Of a stretch of DNA of 64,000 bases, positions 34,770 to 46,335 are shown one piece after another. Below the pieces are notes generated by a model that saw only the letters and a program-made list of their open reading frames with translations, made no database searches and had not been told where the DNA came from. Numbering within the stretch: position 1 is the stretch's first letter; every line of letters begins with the position of its first letter. This DNA is from Cotesia glomerata. Lineage: Eukaryota > Arthropoda > Insecta > Hymenoptera > Braconidae. A program made the position numbers and the translations under genes. Location of the stretch: assembly GCF_020080835.1 (NCBI RefSeq), contig NC_058159.1:744001-808000 (forward strand), in the 5' to 3' direction.

Positions 34770-35326
34770 ATAGTATATTACACACCTAGGGAAGTAAAGT
34801 AAGAAATGTCTCAGATCACATGTAATTGTCGGCCGAGGCGAAGCCGAGGTTGACACACATGTGAGCGGAGGCTTTCTTTACTTCCCGTGGAGTGTATACT
34901 ATTTTTTGCTCGACGAAGGCAGAAAGCGGCAACTTCGTTTAGCGCAGCGGGCCGAAAGTTGACGCTTTCTGCCCGTCGAGCAAAAATTTTTTACTAGAAT
35001 CGTAAATTTACAAGCATGTATGAAAAACACACATTCCATGCTTGTAAAGAAGGACTTTCTTATAAACTCCGCCGTCCATCTTACGGCATGAAACAAATTT
35101 TTTTTTTTGCCCTCCGGGCGGAAAGTGGCAACTTTCGTCCCGCTGCGCTAAACTAAGTTGCCGCTTTCCGCCTTCGTCGGACAAAAAAATAGTATACACT
35201 CCTCGGGAAGTAAATAAGAAAGCCTTAGATCACATGTTTGTTGACCTCGGCTTCGCCTCGGCCAACAATTACATGTGATCTGAGACATTTCTTACTTTAC
35301 TTCCCTAGGTGTGTAATATACTATTT
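34770..35326. mobile_element. GC-rich palindrome built of smaller palindromes (element R)
   Basis: Outer arms of ~140 bp (34771-34908, 35187-35326) are reverse complements; the outer 60 bases, starting AATAGTATATTACACACCTA, are identical. Each arm is itself a folded palindrome: GGGAAGTAAAGTAAGAAA faces TTTCTTTACTTCCC around GGCCGAGGCGAAGCCGAGG. Between the arms, CTCGACGAAGGCAGAAAGCG faces CGCTTTCTGCCCGTCGAG, and a second such hairpin (GGCGGAAAGTGGC to GCCGCTTTCCGCC) follows. Short frames here (34899-35199) are by-products. Probably a DNA transposon derivative; superfamily unknown. Confidence 0.75.
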
Positions 35327-35387
35327 TGTTTCAGAAATTTTTTATGAAAATTATTTTTATTCTGAGTAATTTTTTTTTCTGAAATTG
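35324..35387. repeat. 64-bp direct repeat, right copy (partner 34606-34669)
   Basis: See the left copy. An AT-rich spacer of ~100 bp separates the left copy from the palindrome, whereas the right copy abuts it directly. Confidence 0.85.
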
Positions 35388-35408
35388 TTTTTTTTTTTAC
35401 TATTTTTT

Positions 35409-36127
35409 TTAAGGAGATCCACGTGAAGTAGTCAAATTTTTAAAACTTCCTGAAAATTTGTAAATTTAATTTACGTAGCCTAATAATTAGTAAAAAAATT
35501 AAAAAACAGTAGATTTCCGGGATATTTAATCAAATAATTAGGTTTGAAAATTTTAATTTTTACATATAGGTAAATGGAGATTCCACCAGCCGTGTATTTG
35601 GTTAAAAATTTAATGCAATTAACGATTTAAAAAAAATTTTATTTTCATTGAATTTGATTGAAAGAATAATAAGCTAAAGATTAAAACAATAAAAAAGTAG
35701 CTTTCCGAACGTTCTACGGAGATATTTTATATTTTTTATGAAAAATCACTCGGAACTTGCGTTCTTTAAAGTCTTGTATTTGACTTGGCAACACCGCTTG
35801 CGCAGTTACCCGGCGCATAAGTAACCGCGGTTTTTTAAATGCTAGAAGATCTTAGTCATTTTAGTTAAACAGTAAACATAAATAAATTTGAAGGTTAGGG
35901 ACACCCTTGCGGTGTTGTCAAGTGTATACCGGTAATTCAGCGTGATATATTTTTTATTAATCAATTAAATGTTAATAATTATTTATTGAGTAAATTTTTC
36001 GGAAATTTCCTCAAAAATGTTATTAATTAATTTAAAAATTAATTTTAAGATGCATAACAAAAGAAGTTCTATGTGTTATTTTTTTATAGACATTATTTAC
36101 ACTAGGGGGGTACTTGAATTTCCTTAA
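35409..36127. mobile_element. TTAA-flanked MITE family C, copy C3, opposite orientation
   Basis: 711-bp body (35413-36123) between TTAA at 35409-35412 and 36124-36127. The left end GGAGATCCACGTGAAG matches the right end of C1, so C3 is reversed relative to C1. High similarity along the full length, including the GGTGTTGCCAAGTCAAA/TTACTTATGCGCC core. Confidence 0.88.
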
Positions 36128-36618
36128 TCCATTAATTTATTCTATGAAATACAATAACTATTTGGCAAACAATGAGTGGCTAGTTATAGCATGTATCTTT
36201 TAAAGCAGAAATTTGATATTAGTAATGTTGAGATATTGTTATTTTAACGTTACAAATAATGGTTGAAAACAAAGTATACGAACAAAATTTGAGATTATAC
36301 ATTAGGGTTATTAAGTTTTTAAATCATTACATTAAAAAATCCCGCCATTATTCAGCCGACCAATCAACAACCGTATAAAAAGGTTACAGAAGTAATTCGC
36401 AATGAATTTTTTAGAAAAGAATTAATAGAAATTAGTTGAATATCCAACTAACAGAAAAACGTTCACGATAACCATGAAGTAATATCAAATAAAGTGCTCC
36501 CACTATTTTCAATCTAAAACCTGTTACGAGAATTTAATTTGATATGATTAGCGCTTATCGTTATAAGTTATAAGTTTTTGAATTCTCTTCCTTCTTATAG
36601 TATCCATCGATCTAGTAG
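36128..36618. other. Interval without recognised features
   Basis: Moderately AT-rich, no repeats shared with the window. It leads into the frame at 36619. Confidence 0.3.
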
Positions 36619-36774
36619 ATGGACTTGGGAGCAATTAATCGTGAGAATTTCAATAAATTTCAATTGGCGAAAAGGAAGCATTGGTACGGTGTTACGGTGT
36701 TCAAGCACGCTAGAGATGTTATGAATCACGATGATTATATCCAGCTGGACTACGGTTACGGGCAAGTTTCCTGA
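36619..36774 (+). CDS. 51-codon frame of coding-like composition, product unknown
   Basis: ATG to TGA, 51 codons. The translation (MDLGAINRENFNKFQLAKRK, then HWYGVTVFKHARDVMNHDDY, then IQLDYGYGQVS) is balanced and aromatic-rich, unlike AT-driven chance frames here. The stop is followed at once by G|GTAAGG, a strong splice donor, so this may be the end of an upstream exon read in another frame, or a short peptide gene whose 3' UTR is spliced. A hairpin-like phrase GCCACCTTCCATATATACAAGGTGCC follows at about 36821. No homology recognised. Confidence 0.25.
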   Translation: MDLGAINRENFNKFQLAKRKHWYGVTVFKHARDVMNHDDYIQLDYGYGQVS

Positions 36775-36989
36775 GGTAAGGGCCTACGACGTTATCGTGA
36801 CACCCCAACTCTCATATATATGCCACCTTCCATATATACAAGGTGCCTTCGTACAGCGGCTTTAAGATAACAATTAATTGTTGATACTGAAGTTAAAATA
36901 AAAAAAACACAGAAAGTTATTGTTTCTTTGCAGCATACGCAATGAAATACTTTTTATAGTCCATGTAAGTAAAATTCTAAGTATTTATA

Positions 36990-37615
36990 AGTATCCTGTG
37001 CACTATTGACACTTTTAAGGATATAAGCTCATCCCGATGTTACACTCATCAAGACCTTTCATTTAAGTACCCACATCAATTTTTCATATATTTATATATA
37101 TTACATATATGTATATATAAAAAATATATCAAAAATGCATGTGGGTACTCAAATGAAAGCTCTTAATGAGTGTAACATCGGCATGAGTTTATATCTTAAA
37201 AAATATCAATAATTAAGAACTGACTTTGTTATCTTGTCTACTATTGACATTTTTAAAGATATAAGCTCATCCCGATGTTACACTCATCAAGACCTTTCAT
37301 TTGAGTACCCACATCAATTTTTCATATATTTGTATTATTATGTATACTATATATATGTATATATGAAAAATATATCAAAAATGCATATGGGTACTTAAAT
37401 GAAAGCTCTTAATGAGTGTAACATCGGGATGAGCTTATATCTTAAAAAATATCAATAATTAAGAACTGACTTTGTTATCTTGTCTACTATTGACATTTTT
37501 AAAGATATAAGCTCATCCCGATGTTACACTTATCAAGACCTTTCATTTGAGTACCCACATCAATTTTTCATATATTTATATATATTATATATACTATATA
37601 TATGTATATATGAAA

Positions 37616-37648
<33 letters not shown>

Positions 37649-37831
37649 TATATATACTATATATATGTATATATGAAAAATATATAAAAATGCATGTGGG
37701 TACTCAAATGAAAGCTCTTAATGAGTATAACATTGGGATGAGCTTATATCTTTAAAAACGTCAATATTTAAGAAAGTACAGTGTAATTTAACAATAGTCA
37801 TTATTTAATAAAACAAAATTTTAGTTGCTAG
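36990..37831 (+). mobile_element. Helitron family D, copy D3, 5' end lost, three units
   Basis: Three palindromic units (about 37018-37200, 37255-37445, 37498-37757) of the TTTGAGTACCCACAT type, then the family's 3' sequence ending TTGCTAG at 37831. The terminal CAGTCAC...GTGACTG hairpin is deleted (CAAAATTTTAGTTGCTAG). The 5' TCTATATTATTAAGAG end is absent, so this copy is not mobilisable. The third unit has an expanded ATATAT loop. Confidence 0.8.
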
Positions 37832-39469
37832 TTTGTATTATTACAATAATGAAAAAATAATTAATAATTTTTAATGTTTATTATATTTTTCCAGTCCACT
37901 ACTATAAAAATTAATGATACTTTTCTAAATTTTCTTACATTATATTTGTGAACAATTATTGAATTACAATTAAATAAAACATTATGGACCATTTTACGAT
38001 TATCGTGAATTTAACGGTAATTTTAAAAAGAAAATTTGCTTTGGTGCACGCGCAGCACAATAAATAGATGGAAAAGCAATTGAGGTTCAGTTTGGGTTTG
38101 AATAAATTCAAAATCCCATATCAATAAATATCGTGGAGCATTGTTATATCTTATGAGTTATAAGTTACAAGTTACAAGTTATAACTCAGCACAAGGCACA
38201 AAAAGCCTCACATATAGTTATACACAAATTACACTGGTCGAATAATAATGTTTTTATTGAATGTAGACGCGTGTGGGATAACAGACCAACTATTTGGTAT
38301 TATATTACACAACATTGCTGCAGCAGTCAATAAGTGAGCACCAGATGTTGGCAATCGTTTGTTGGAATCCGGGCATAAGAGCTTTGCCAGCATACTAGAT
38401 ATATTCAGCTATAGACCCACCGGGATACGGGCAGAGTAATATCTAGTTTTACTGGGTAATGGATAAATAATCATTCTTTATTCAACCCCATTAACTTTTA
38501 TTCATCCGGATAGTGATTAAATAATATTTTTATAATTTTGTTCTTTGTTTTCAGTGAGTAATCTGATTGCTCTCCACCCACTGTACAATGCAAGTTTAAT
38601 TGTTATTTTTGTCAGGCACTGGATGAGTTTTTAATGTTTTATCACTGGAATTTATCTAATTGTTATGTGATTGATGTTTTTATAATTTAAAACAAAATTT
38701 TTATTATTTTGCACGCCTCATTTTTTATTTTTCTCCATTTTTAAGACTTTTATATTTAAAAAATTTTAATATGAAAATTTTAAGTATTAATACTTAAATT
38801 TATTATTAAAATATATGTACTCTCTTTAATTTTTATTATAAGCTTTTTTCCATTAAAAGTTTGTTAACTCTCGTTAATGGTGAGATTATAATAATTATGA
38901 GTTTTTTTTTATTTTTAAAAATTTAAAAAGTGTTTTTTTCTTTAATTAAACACTATTGCACGCCTCTGTTAATCATAAAATTTTCAATTTTAAATTTATA
39001 TTCTGACTAGTATAAACAATAAACAAAAAAATAACTCTACAAAAAGGCAACAACAATTATTCAAATTGAATATTTAATTGAATATAACTATCATGAAGCT
39101 GTTGACTATGAGATGTAAATTGCACGCCTCATAAGCGAAGTGTTGAGGTAGTGCTTTACTCTCGACATTTCAAAAAAACCAGTTTTCTCGAAACTGAAAT
39201 TGATTTTTTTTATTTATATCGCACTTACAGGTTAATTTGAGTGCACTAATATCAAGTCAAATAATTTGTCAGACACATAAAATATATTTCAATAACAATT
39301 ATTTTGTTTAACATAGTAAATAATAGAATTTTTACAATTTTTCGGAATAAAAAAATGGAAATTATAGTAAATAATAACATTAAAAATAATCTTTTCTGAA
39401 CGTCCGTGTGTCTGTGTTTATGGATTGGTGTATAAGGTAGGGAAATCGCTCGAAAAAATTATCGTACTA
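37832..39469. other. Interval with short dispersed repeats and a GC-richer patch
   Basis: GCACGCCTC occurs three times (38711, 38958, 39122). 38972-39030 closely matches 52311-52375 (TTTTCAATTTTAAATTTATA then TTCTGACTAGTATAAA), a dispersed repeat of unknown type. 38250-38460 is less AT-rich; two short frames there (29 codons from ATG 38248, and one reading SEHQMLAIVCWNPGIRALPA) overlap in different phases and cannot both be coding. Low confidence throughout. Confidence 0.35.
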
Positions 39470-40433
39470 CACGGAAAAAAAAATTTCGTTCTGGTAACCT
39501 AACTGTAGAGTTACCACAACTATACACAGTTTACTATTCGTTGTAGAGTTACAGTAACATAATGTTATTTAGATCTGATAACTCAATGTTGTTGAGCTCT
39601 CAGAGCTCTACGGGATCGTTCTCAGAGCCAAACGGTATAGTTGGGAGCGCCCTACGTTGCGCAGTAGTGGAGTGCGCTGACACATTTCATAACCTTCTAA
39701 AATGACAAACAGAATTATTTTGTTACTCATCCATATTATTAAAAATATATGAGGTTAATTAAGTTTCCAGTTTATTTATTTAAGGAAATAGATTTTTTTT
39801 TTTGTCAAATTGAATTTCGTTAGGACAGTTTTGTATTTGTGGTTTTTCAAGGTTCATTTGCAGTGACTGTTAATTAAATTTATTAGTTGAATATATTGTG
39901 ATAAGTAATAAGTTATCGGAATACATTCGAAAGACCCCATTTAACACAAAATAAAATTTGTTTTCGTTTATTTATCTTTTCTTGTGCATATACGGTAGTA
40001 ATTTTATGTCCAATATTTATTAATATAATCAAGAAAATAAGATAATTTTGTGACAACCATATTTTTATTTTACAAACAATTTTTATTTGTAATATAAGTT
40101 CTATTATTATTTTATTTCTATTACAATACTATTCTTATTTGTCATATACAATTATTGTTGGCAATATAAATTCGTTCTGTCGCATTTATTTATTAAATTA
40201 TCAATGCTAAATCGTAAAAAAAATTATTAATCAGACTGCGAAAAATTTGTTATAGTCTTAGAACGATCCTGTAGAGTTGTGAGAGGTAAATAACGTTTAG
40301 CTCTCAGAGCTCAACGATGTAGAGTTGCAGGAGCCAAACGGTATTGTTACCATAAGAAAACGTTAACCTACTGGAACTTTTTACAACTAACTAACTACTA
40401 TAGAGTTCCTATAGCAAAATTTTTTTCTCCGTG
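39470..40433 (+). mobile_element. MITE family A, complete copy A1
   Basis: 964 bp, ends CACGGAAAAAAAAATTTCG and AAAATTTTTTTCTCCGTG, flanked by TA (39468-39469, 40434-40435). Words such as GAGCTCTCAGAGCTC, TAGAGTTAC and GCCAAACGGTAT occur in mirrored positions in both outer parts (39600-39635 and 40265-40345). The centre is AT-rich. No transposase. The left ~385 bp reappear inverted at 1-382. Confidence 0.88.
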
Positions 40434-42093
40434 TAGAATATTTTTTTTTTTTTTTATTATCTAAAGTGATTCACTGTCAATTCACAGTCGTTAAATTATT
40501 ATTTATAAAAAACTAATAAATGACTGTGTATTTTTTTGTATATCTATCTATACATTTTATTATAGTATTTTTTTTCCTCACCTTAGAATTATGGCGCTAC
40601 TAAACCATAGCAGAGTTTTCTGTTTTTTATTATTTTGCTTTTGATATTTTATTTTAATCAATTTTATTGTGAAAAAATTTTTTAAAATCTTTTGAAAATT
40701 TTTATGGCAGTATTTTAATTGTTTATTAAAACATAACGACTCAAAATATTAATAATAAAAATAAGTGCTTTCAAGTATGACTTACAAGTTAATCGACCTC
40801 AGTAAAATTACTCGCAGACATTTTAAAAACAGAACAGCAATATAAGCACTGACAGTATCATGCATACAACTGGATATCATTAAATGTAAGGGAAGAATTT
40901 TTAGGAGCAATTTTTTTCTGTTACTTCTGGTAAAATAATGTTTCAATTAAATTATTATTATATAAATTCAAACACGAAAGGTTTAAATATTATATCGTGT
41001 ATGATCCTACGGTCGGTACTATCCGAGTTACTTGCGTGTAACACAACTAAGCTTCTAGTTCATACTCATGCATTTCTGGTATTATATACTTGCACACTAC
41101 ATCTACTTCTACAATCGAAATGAAAAGAGCGAGAGAGAGATAAATAAATACATGGTAACAATAATCTCTTTGGAGCCTAGTAGGTTACAAAACTCTACCT
41201 GCTTTGCCTAGGAAAGCACCAGTAAACGGTTTAAGAGCTTATGAAAGCTTGCTCCAGTTATATGTATTACTAGTCCACAACAGTAGAATATATTTCATAA
41301 AATAATATCTTCGAAAAATCCACCAAAAAATAAGTGAAATTAATTATAAGCTAATTATTAACTTTCTGCTCAAGAAATTTAAAATTTTTAAATTGTTATA
41401 ATAAATTTTTAAATTATTAAAATGAATAAATTTTTAAAATAAATAAATTTTTAATTTTTAAAATAAATAAATTTAAAAATTTTTTGAAAAAATATTTTTG
41501 AATAGTCTTTTAGTAAACAATTTTTGAAATAAAAAAAAAAATTGAATTTTCTGAATATTCTAAATCTTTCTCCACCTTTATTTATTTTTTTTTTTTTTTC
41601 AATTATAGCTTAATACAAATTCCAAGAGTTGTTACACAATTTATCGACAAATTATGGGACAGCTACTATCTTACAGTGAATTTCGCAAATAAGTGAGCCT
41701 TCGCATGCTTATCGAAAATTTGTATCAAGCATCTGACGCTTATACATATTAAAAACTGATATAATCTTGTTACAAGCGTATTCCTTAACATTTAATTATC
41801 ATTCTCAATAAATTTCCAATATTTATTAGCATTTTCGGGGTAAGCATGGTTTTTTTTTTTTTAAAAAGGAGAATTTATGGAGTACTAATAAGTATTTATA
41901 GGAAATTCCATGAATTTTTTACTTAATTGAAGTAATTAAAATTCCAAAGTTTTCACTTAAATAAATAAACAAGACTGTTTATTATGAAAATTTATTCTTC
42001 TAATTGACGATTCCTTAATTATTAAGGTTTTTGAAACAAAAGTTACTTTGAAGTGTCATTTTACCGCACAAGAACCCTGATGTACATACATAG
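40434..42093. other. AT-rich interval without recognised features
   Basis: Homopolymer T tracts at 40441-40457 and 41579-41600; low-complexity AAATAAATAAATTTTT at 41390-41500. The plus frame at 40938-41123 has no supporting signals. Confidence 0.35.
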
Positions 42094-42441
42094 TCAAGAA
42101 CTCGGGTACAAAAAGGGTCTCTCTGATGGAGTTGGTACGCACTTGAAGCTAAAAGTATCGTAAAGAGGGAAAAATATCATCAAAACTGAAAATTTTTGGA
42201 CAAGGATCAGATGAAGGAGTTTAATAGAGTAAATAAAGTGATAACGATAGTTGATATATATGAGTAATGTTACTTTATAAAATGTAGAACAAAGAAAGTT
42301 AAATATACAATAATTGAATGGAGAGATAAAGATTTGATAAAACAAGACGATAATTGGAGGTGAAAAAGAATATAATTCATCATTGAAAGTAGAATAGTTG
42401 AACTGAAATTTAATCAGTGTTTCACGCTGTGGTCGGTTCAC
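42094..42441 (-). other. 115-codon open frame on a pyrimidine-rich strand, doubtful
   Basis: Second-longest frame in the window. It begins MNRPQRETLIKFQFNYSTFN and ends CVPTPSERPFLYPSS, with a Phe/Ile/Leu/Tyr-rich middle. The coding strand is strongly pyrimidine-rich, which lowers stop-codon frequency (TAA, TAG and TGA all need purines) and can produce such a frame by chance. No domain, signal or splice context. Not a gene I would defend. Confidence 0.15.
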
Positions 42442-43002
42442 TGGGTCAGCCGCAAAATTGAATGTGAAAGATTTTACAGTGAAAAAGCCTCAACCGCTTG
42501 CCGAAGCACTTGGATAGAATACAGGCGAAGAGAAATAAAATTGAAAGCACCGAGTAGAGCGCTCGCGTATTAAAATACCTATTCAGAGTCCGCAGGTATA
42601 TATATATATATATGTGCATGTACATGTACATGTACATAGATAGAGTCTGTAAAAACTTGATGATACCCAGGATCTAAAAGATCGCTGTAGCCTAGATGCT
42701 ACCTGCCTCCATGCTACTACTATACATCGTTATTATCACCTTTTCAATGACATACTTCTGCAATATATAGATAGACAGATAAAAAATTTTATTTGACTCT
42801 AGAACTTAAGTTCCTTCAGAGCCATCAGTATTTATTTATTTATTTATTTACCAAATTTTTAGACCCTGAAGCCTTAGCTCCCTAAGGGCCTTACATAGAA
42901 ATTAATACATAGTAATAACAAAATTAGTTAAACAGTAATGGATATAAAATAATAAGACAGTAAAAATAAGTAATAAGTAATAATTTAATGGGTTTTATGT
43001 CA
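42442..43002. other. Interval with short low-complexity tracts
   Basis: (TA)n at 42597-42612 followed by GTACATGTACATGTACAT (42620-42637); (TTTA)n at 42832-42850. 42860-42895 reads CCTGAAGCCTTAGCTCCCTA, a GC-richer unique stretch. Confidence 0.6.
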
Positions 43003-44315
43003 CGAAATCCAGCGACATTATATCCGCAACGTTGTATCCACGACTACGTCATTGACTTGTCTATATGACAAATTTAAGGAAGTCCTTTCGCTCCAGTTGA
43101 GTCATAACAACTGTAGTAGTAAATTTTGAATAAATTAAAATACAAAACCCATAAAAATTCCTAAAATTAAAAAATAAATAGTATATGAGGCATTAATCGT
43201 TGAAATTGTGAAAATTAAAAAAAAAATAGTCAAATACAAAAATTAATTTGACTGTTGTAAATCAGCTGTTAGTAACCTGTCCGTGATTTGGCAACGCTTT
43301 ATTTCGGTTGTTTATATTTTTATTTGCACAATATAACCTTAACCGTGTTTAACTTTTTGCAGTCAGTGTAAATAAATAAATTAATTAAAAATGTTTAGTC
43401 ACAAAACTATAACATTCTAATGTCTCATGGCAGGAATGCTAGTATTTTTTAATTATTGTTTTATTTTTCAATTATGAATTATGAAAATTTGTTAACAATA
43501 AATTAACTAATAAGTATGCATGAAAAACATAAGCGCGTTAAAGTTTAGTTTGAATTTATTGAATGGTCTGAAGCTCGCGCGCTACGCAACGTTGCCAAAT
43601 CTTTTGACTCCATTTTATTGTAGGTAACTTGAGAATTTTTTGTGATTTTTAAATATTAATTTCTCAATAAATATCTCGGTAACTGATATATTTTATTGCA
43701 AAAAAAGAAACCTGAATATTTCGAAAATCTGATTTTTAGTTTTTTTTTACTTCATCTAATCCATGACTGATAGTATAATTCGAGAAATACTGCAAACGTC
43801 TGATTTTCTCGTAAGACTCTGAACAAATACTAACATTTAAAAATTTTATTTTTTCAAAAATTTGTCCGGTAAAGTATAATTCAAACCTCACTAAAAGATA
43901 AATAAGGACCTTAACTATTAGAAAAAAATTAAATTTACTCATAATCTAATATTTTTTATTTTACATTGGCGGCGAAAGGACCTCCTTAACTACAATTTAT
44001 TTGTTATTTACCGTAAGATGGACAGTGGCGTTTGCTCAGTCAGGTCTTAATAGGTAACTGAATGGCAATTGCGGACAGTGTCTCGGATAGCTTAACTGGT
44101 AGAGCCTTTGGCGCGTAACCGAACGATCCGGGTTCGAGTCCCGGTCCGGGCTGTCTGAATTGTTATTTTTTCAGTTACCAAAAAATTCCTACTAAGCAAA
44201 AAAAAGGTCCCCCCTTTCCCTTTATCCTTATTTACCCAGTTCCCTAAATTTGTCGCGGACATTGTGACGCGGATATAGTGTCGCGGATGTAGTGACCTCG
44301 GATTCCGTGACGTAT
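43003..44315. mobile_element. Degenerate inverted-repeat element S
   Basis: The left part (43003-43100, with GTCACGAAATCCAGCGACAT and AAGGAAGTCCTTTCGC) has inverted, diverged counterparts on the right (GCGAAAGGACCTCCTTAAC at 43973; GTCGCGGATGTAGTGACCTC to CCGTGACGTATAACC at 44260-44320). The GTCGCGGATATAGTGTCGCGG phrase repeats within the right part. It contains the tRNA-like sequence at 44081-44151. The two halves may belong to more than one element. Confidence 0.45.
44081..44151 (+). repeat. tRNA-like sequence, probably a SINE head or tRNA pseudogene
   Basis: Folds as a tRNA. Acceptor TCTCGGA pairs with TCCGGGC (6 of 7, one wobble). D arm is GCTT/GAGC. Anticodon stem TTTGG/CCGAA carries the loop CGCGTAA. 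T arm is CCGGG/CCCGG with loop TTCGAGT, and includes the B box GGTTCGAGTCC. The base before the anticodon is G, not the invariant U33, and the nominal anticodon CGT would read Thr. That defect, plus its position inside repeat S, argues for a tRNA-derived SINE head rather than a working tRNA gene. Confidence 0.6.
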
Positions 44316-44375
44316 AACCATTTAATACATTGGCTTGCATTTCTATATAATTCAGTACAAAATTACTTAATTTAT

Positions 44376-44466
44376 AAATTAAATACTAAGAAGTATTTTT
44401 TAAATACTAAGAAATGATTTCTTAAATACAAAGAAATCTTAAATGCTAAGAAATCTTTCTATAAGT
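44376..44466. mobile_element. MITE family L remnant, right end
   Basis: AAATACTAAGAAATGATTTC and AAATACAAAGAAATC words, then AAATGCTAAGAAATCTTTCT, closely parallel the right end of the 57520-57873 copy. Only about 90 bp remain. Confidence 0.65.
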
Positions 44467-45499
44467 ATATTAAAGGTTTACAATTGGATTTAACTTTAAA
44501 TTTCAATAAAATAAAAATATATCACGTAACATAAAGAAATAAATTAAAGTTATAAATTAAGCTCGAAAATAGTATTTTAAATTTTAAATGAGATCAAGAT
44601 AAATCATTGCAATTATCAATTATCATATTAGAAGAAGTGATTGAAGCAAGCGTTTTTAAATTCAACTAAATTATTTATAGTCACAGCCATGAATTAAAAA
44701 TTATTTGTCATACATGATCCAATTAGCCTGTGGTAAAAAGTTTAGTTTCGAGCCAAAAAGCTGCCGATAATTTAGTCGAATTTTTTTTATAAAACATAAA
44801 TTCTCTATATATTTAAATTTATTTTGTTATTATTATTTAAGTAGCATTATGATTTTGTAAATGCACTGAGAAAGTATTGACGAACGTCTATGTAATTTTA
44901 GAGCTGCATGATCTGCAAAATGGACGATTTTTACAAGAATAATTTATTCAAGCCAAGAACTTTTTTATGCTATCTTTCTATTGAAAATCATAAATTTTTT
45001 TTTCAAAGACAATGATTAAATAACAAGCTGAGATATGTTACTCGAAAGAGAGCTTATTTTTGAATGGTTTTATCGAATCGAAAAATACAAAAATTATTTT
45101 CACTTGACAGTAAATCTACCTCAAGGGATGAAAATAATCGAAACAGCGGTTCTTTAAAAGAAAATTATTAACTGCGCATAGAAAGTGATAGGATGAAGAT
45201 AAATTTATCCAATGAATGAATTCAAAAAATGCTTTTAGAAGGTCGTTGTTAATATTTAATAATACACCAAGCTGTCATTTTCTTATTTAAATTATTCCAT
45301 TCTTTTTCTCAGATACGGTTACTCAGAGATACGATCTAAAAGTCAATCGAATGAAACGAACATTATAAAATATTCGTAATGTCACTTATAAAACATTTTG
45401 GCACGGATGATTTTTCTTCGAAAATAGATTTTTTGTAGTATCAGAAAAATTTCATCAATTAAACAATTTTTTAAATGTTCAACTTTATAATTATAATAA
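44467..45499. other. AT-rich interval without recognised features
   Basis: No repeats or exons recognised. The last bases, TTATAATAA, are the insertion point of Helitron D4. Confidence 0.35.
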
Positions 45500-46335
45500 C
45501 TAGCAACCTTGCAGTCACTATGTGATTTTATTAAATAATGCCTTTTGTTAAATTGCACTGTACTTTCTTAAATATTGACGTTTTCAAAGATATAAGCTCA
45601 TCGCGATGATACACTCATCAAGAGCTTTCATTTGAGTACCCACATGCATTTTTTATATATTTTTCATATATACATATATATAATATATATTTTAAAGATA
45701 TAAGCTCATCCCGATGTTACACTCATCAAGAGTTTTTATTTAAGTAGCCACATGCATTTTTTATATATTTTTCATATATACATATATATGATATATATAA
45801 ATATATTAAATATATGAATAAATTGATGTGGGTACTCAAATAAAAGGTCTCGATGAGTGTAACATCGAAATGAGCGTATATCTTTAAAAATGTCAATAGT
45901 TTACAAGATACAATATAATTTCTTAATTATTGATATTTTTCAAGATATAAACTCATTTCGATGTTGCACTCATCGAGACCTTTCATTTAAGTACCCACAT
46001 GACAGTTTTATATATATATATATATATATATATGGTATTTGTGAAATATACAAATATATAAAATATATGAAAAATTGATGTGGGTACTCAAATGAAAGGT
46101 CTCGACCATTGTAACATCGAGATGAGCTTATATCTTTAAAAATATCAATAGTTCACAAGATACAAGGTCATTTCTTAATTATGTGTCTAGAGATAGAGTA
46201 TTTTCGAACGCAGCATAAATACTTATCATATAAATTGAATATCGGTTAGAATGACATGAAATTTTTAAAAGGCACAAATTCAAATCAAGACTATATCCTG
46301 GACACACAATTTTTTTATTCTCTTGATAATATAGA
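45500..46335 (-). mobile_element. Helitron family D, copy D4
   Basis: Minus-strand element from TCTATATTATCAAGAG (complement ending 46335) to CTAG at 45503-45500. The 3' hairpin is damaged: CAGTCACTATGTGA is followed directly by TTTTATTAAATAATG, a deletion of ~30 bp. Two full palindromic units (about 45690-45890, 45945-46140) and one half unit (45590-45680), with an (AT)n-expanded loop at 46010-46035. Confidence 0.8.

Noticed and set aside
34899..35199. Two overlapping minus frames rich in Arg and Ser in the GC-rich island
   Set aside because: They fall inside the hairpins of palindrome R and are open because of its base composition.
27988..37755. Frames repeating MHVGTQMKALDECNIGMSLYL-type peptides at 27988 and 37480
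   Set aside because: They translate the palindromic unit of Helitron family D. The resemblance between loci reflects the repeat, not a gene family.
38248..38380. Short frames (MFLLNVDACGITDQLFGI and SEHQMLAIVCWNPG) as coding
   Set aside because: They overlap in different phases on the same strand, so at most one could be real, and neither has splice or start evidence beyond composition.
42094..42441. 115-codon frame as a membrane protein
   Set aside because: Pyrimidine strand bias explains both its openness and its Phe/Leu/Ser composition. No charged-residue pattern or start context is convincing.
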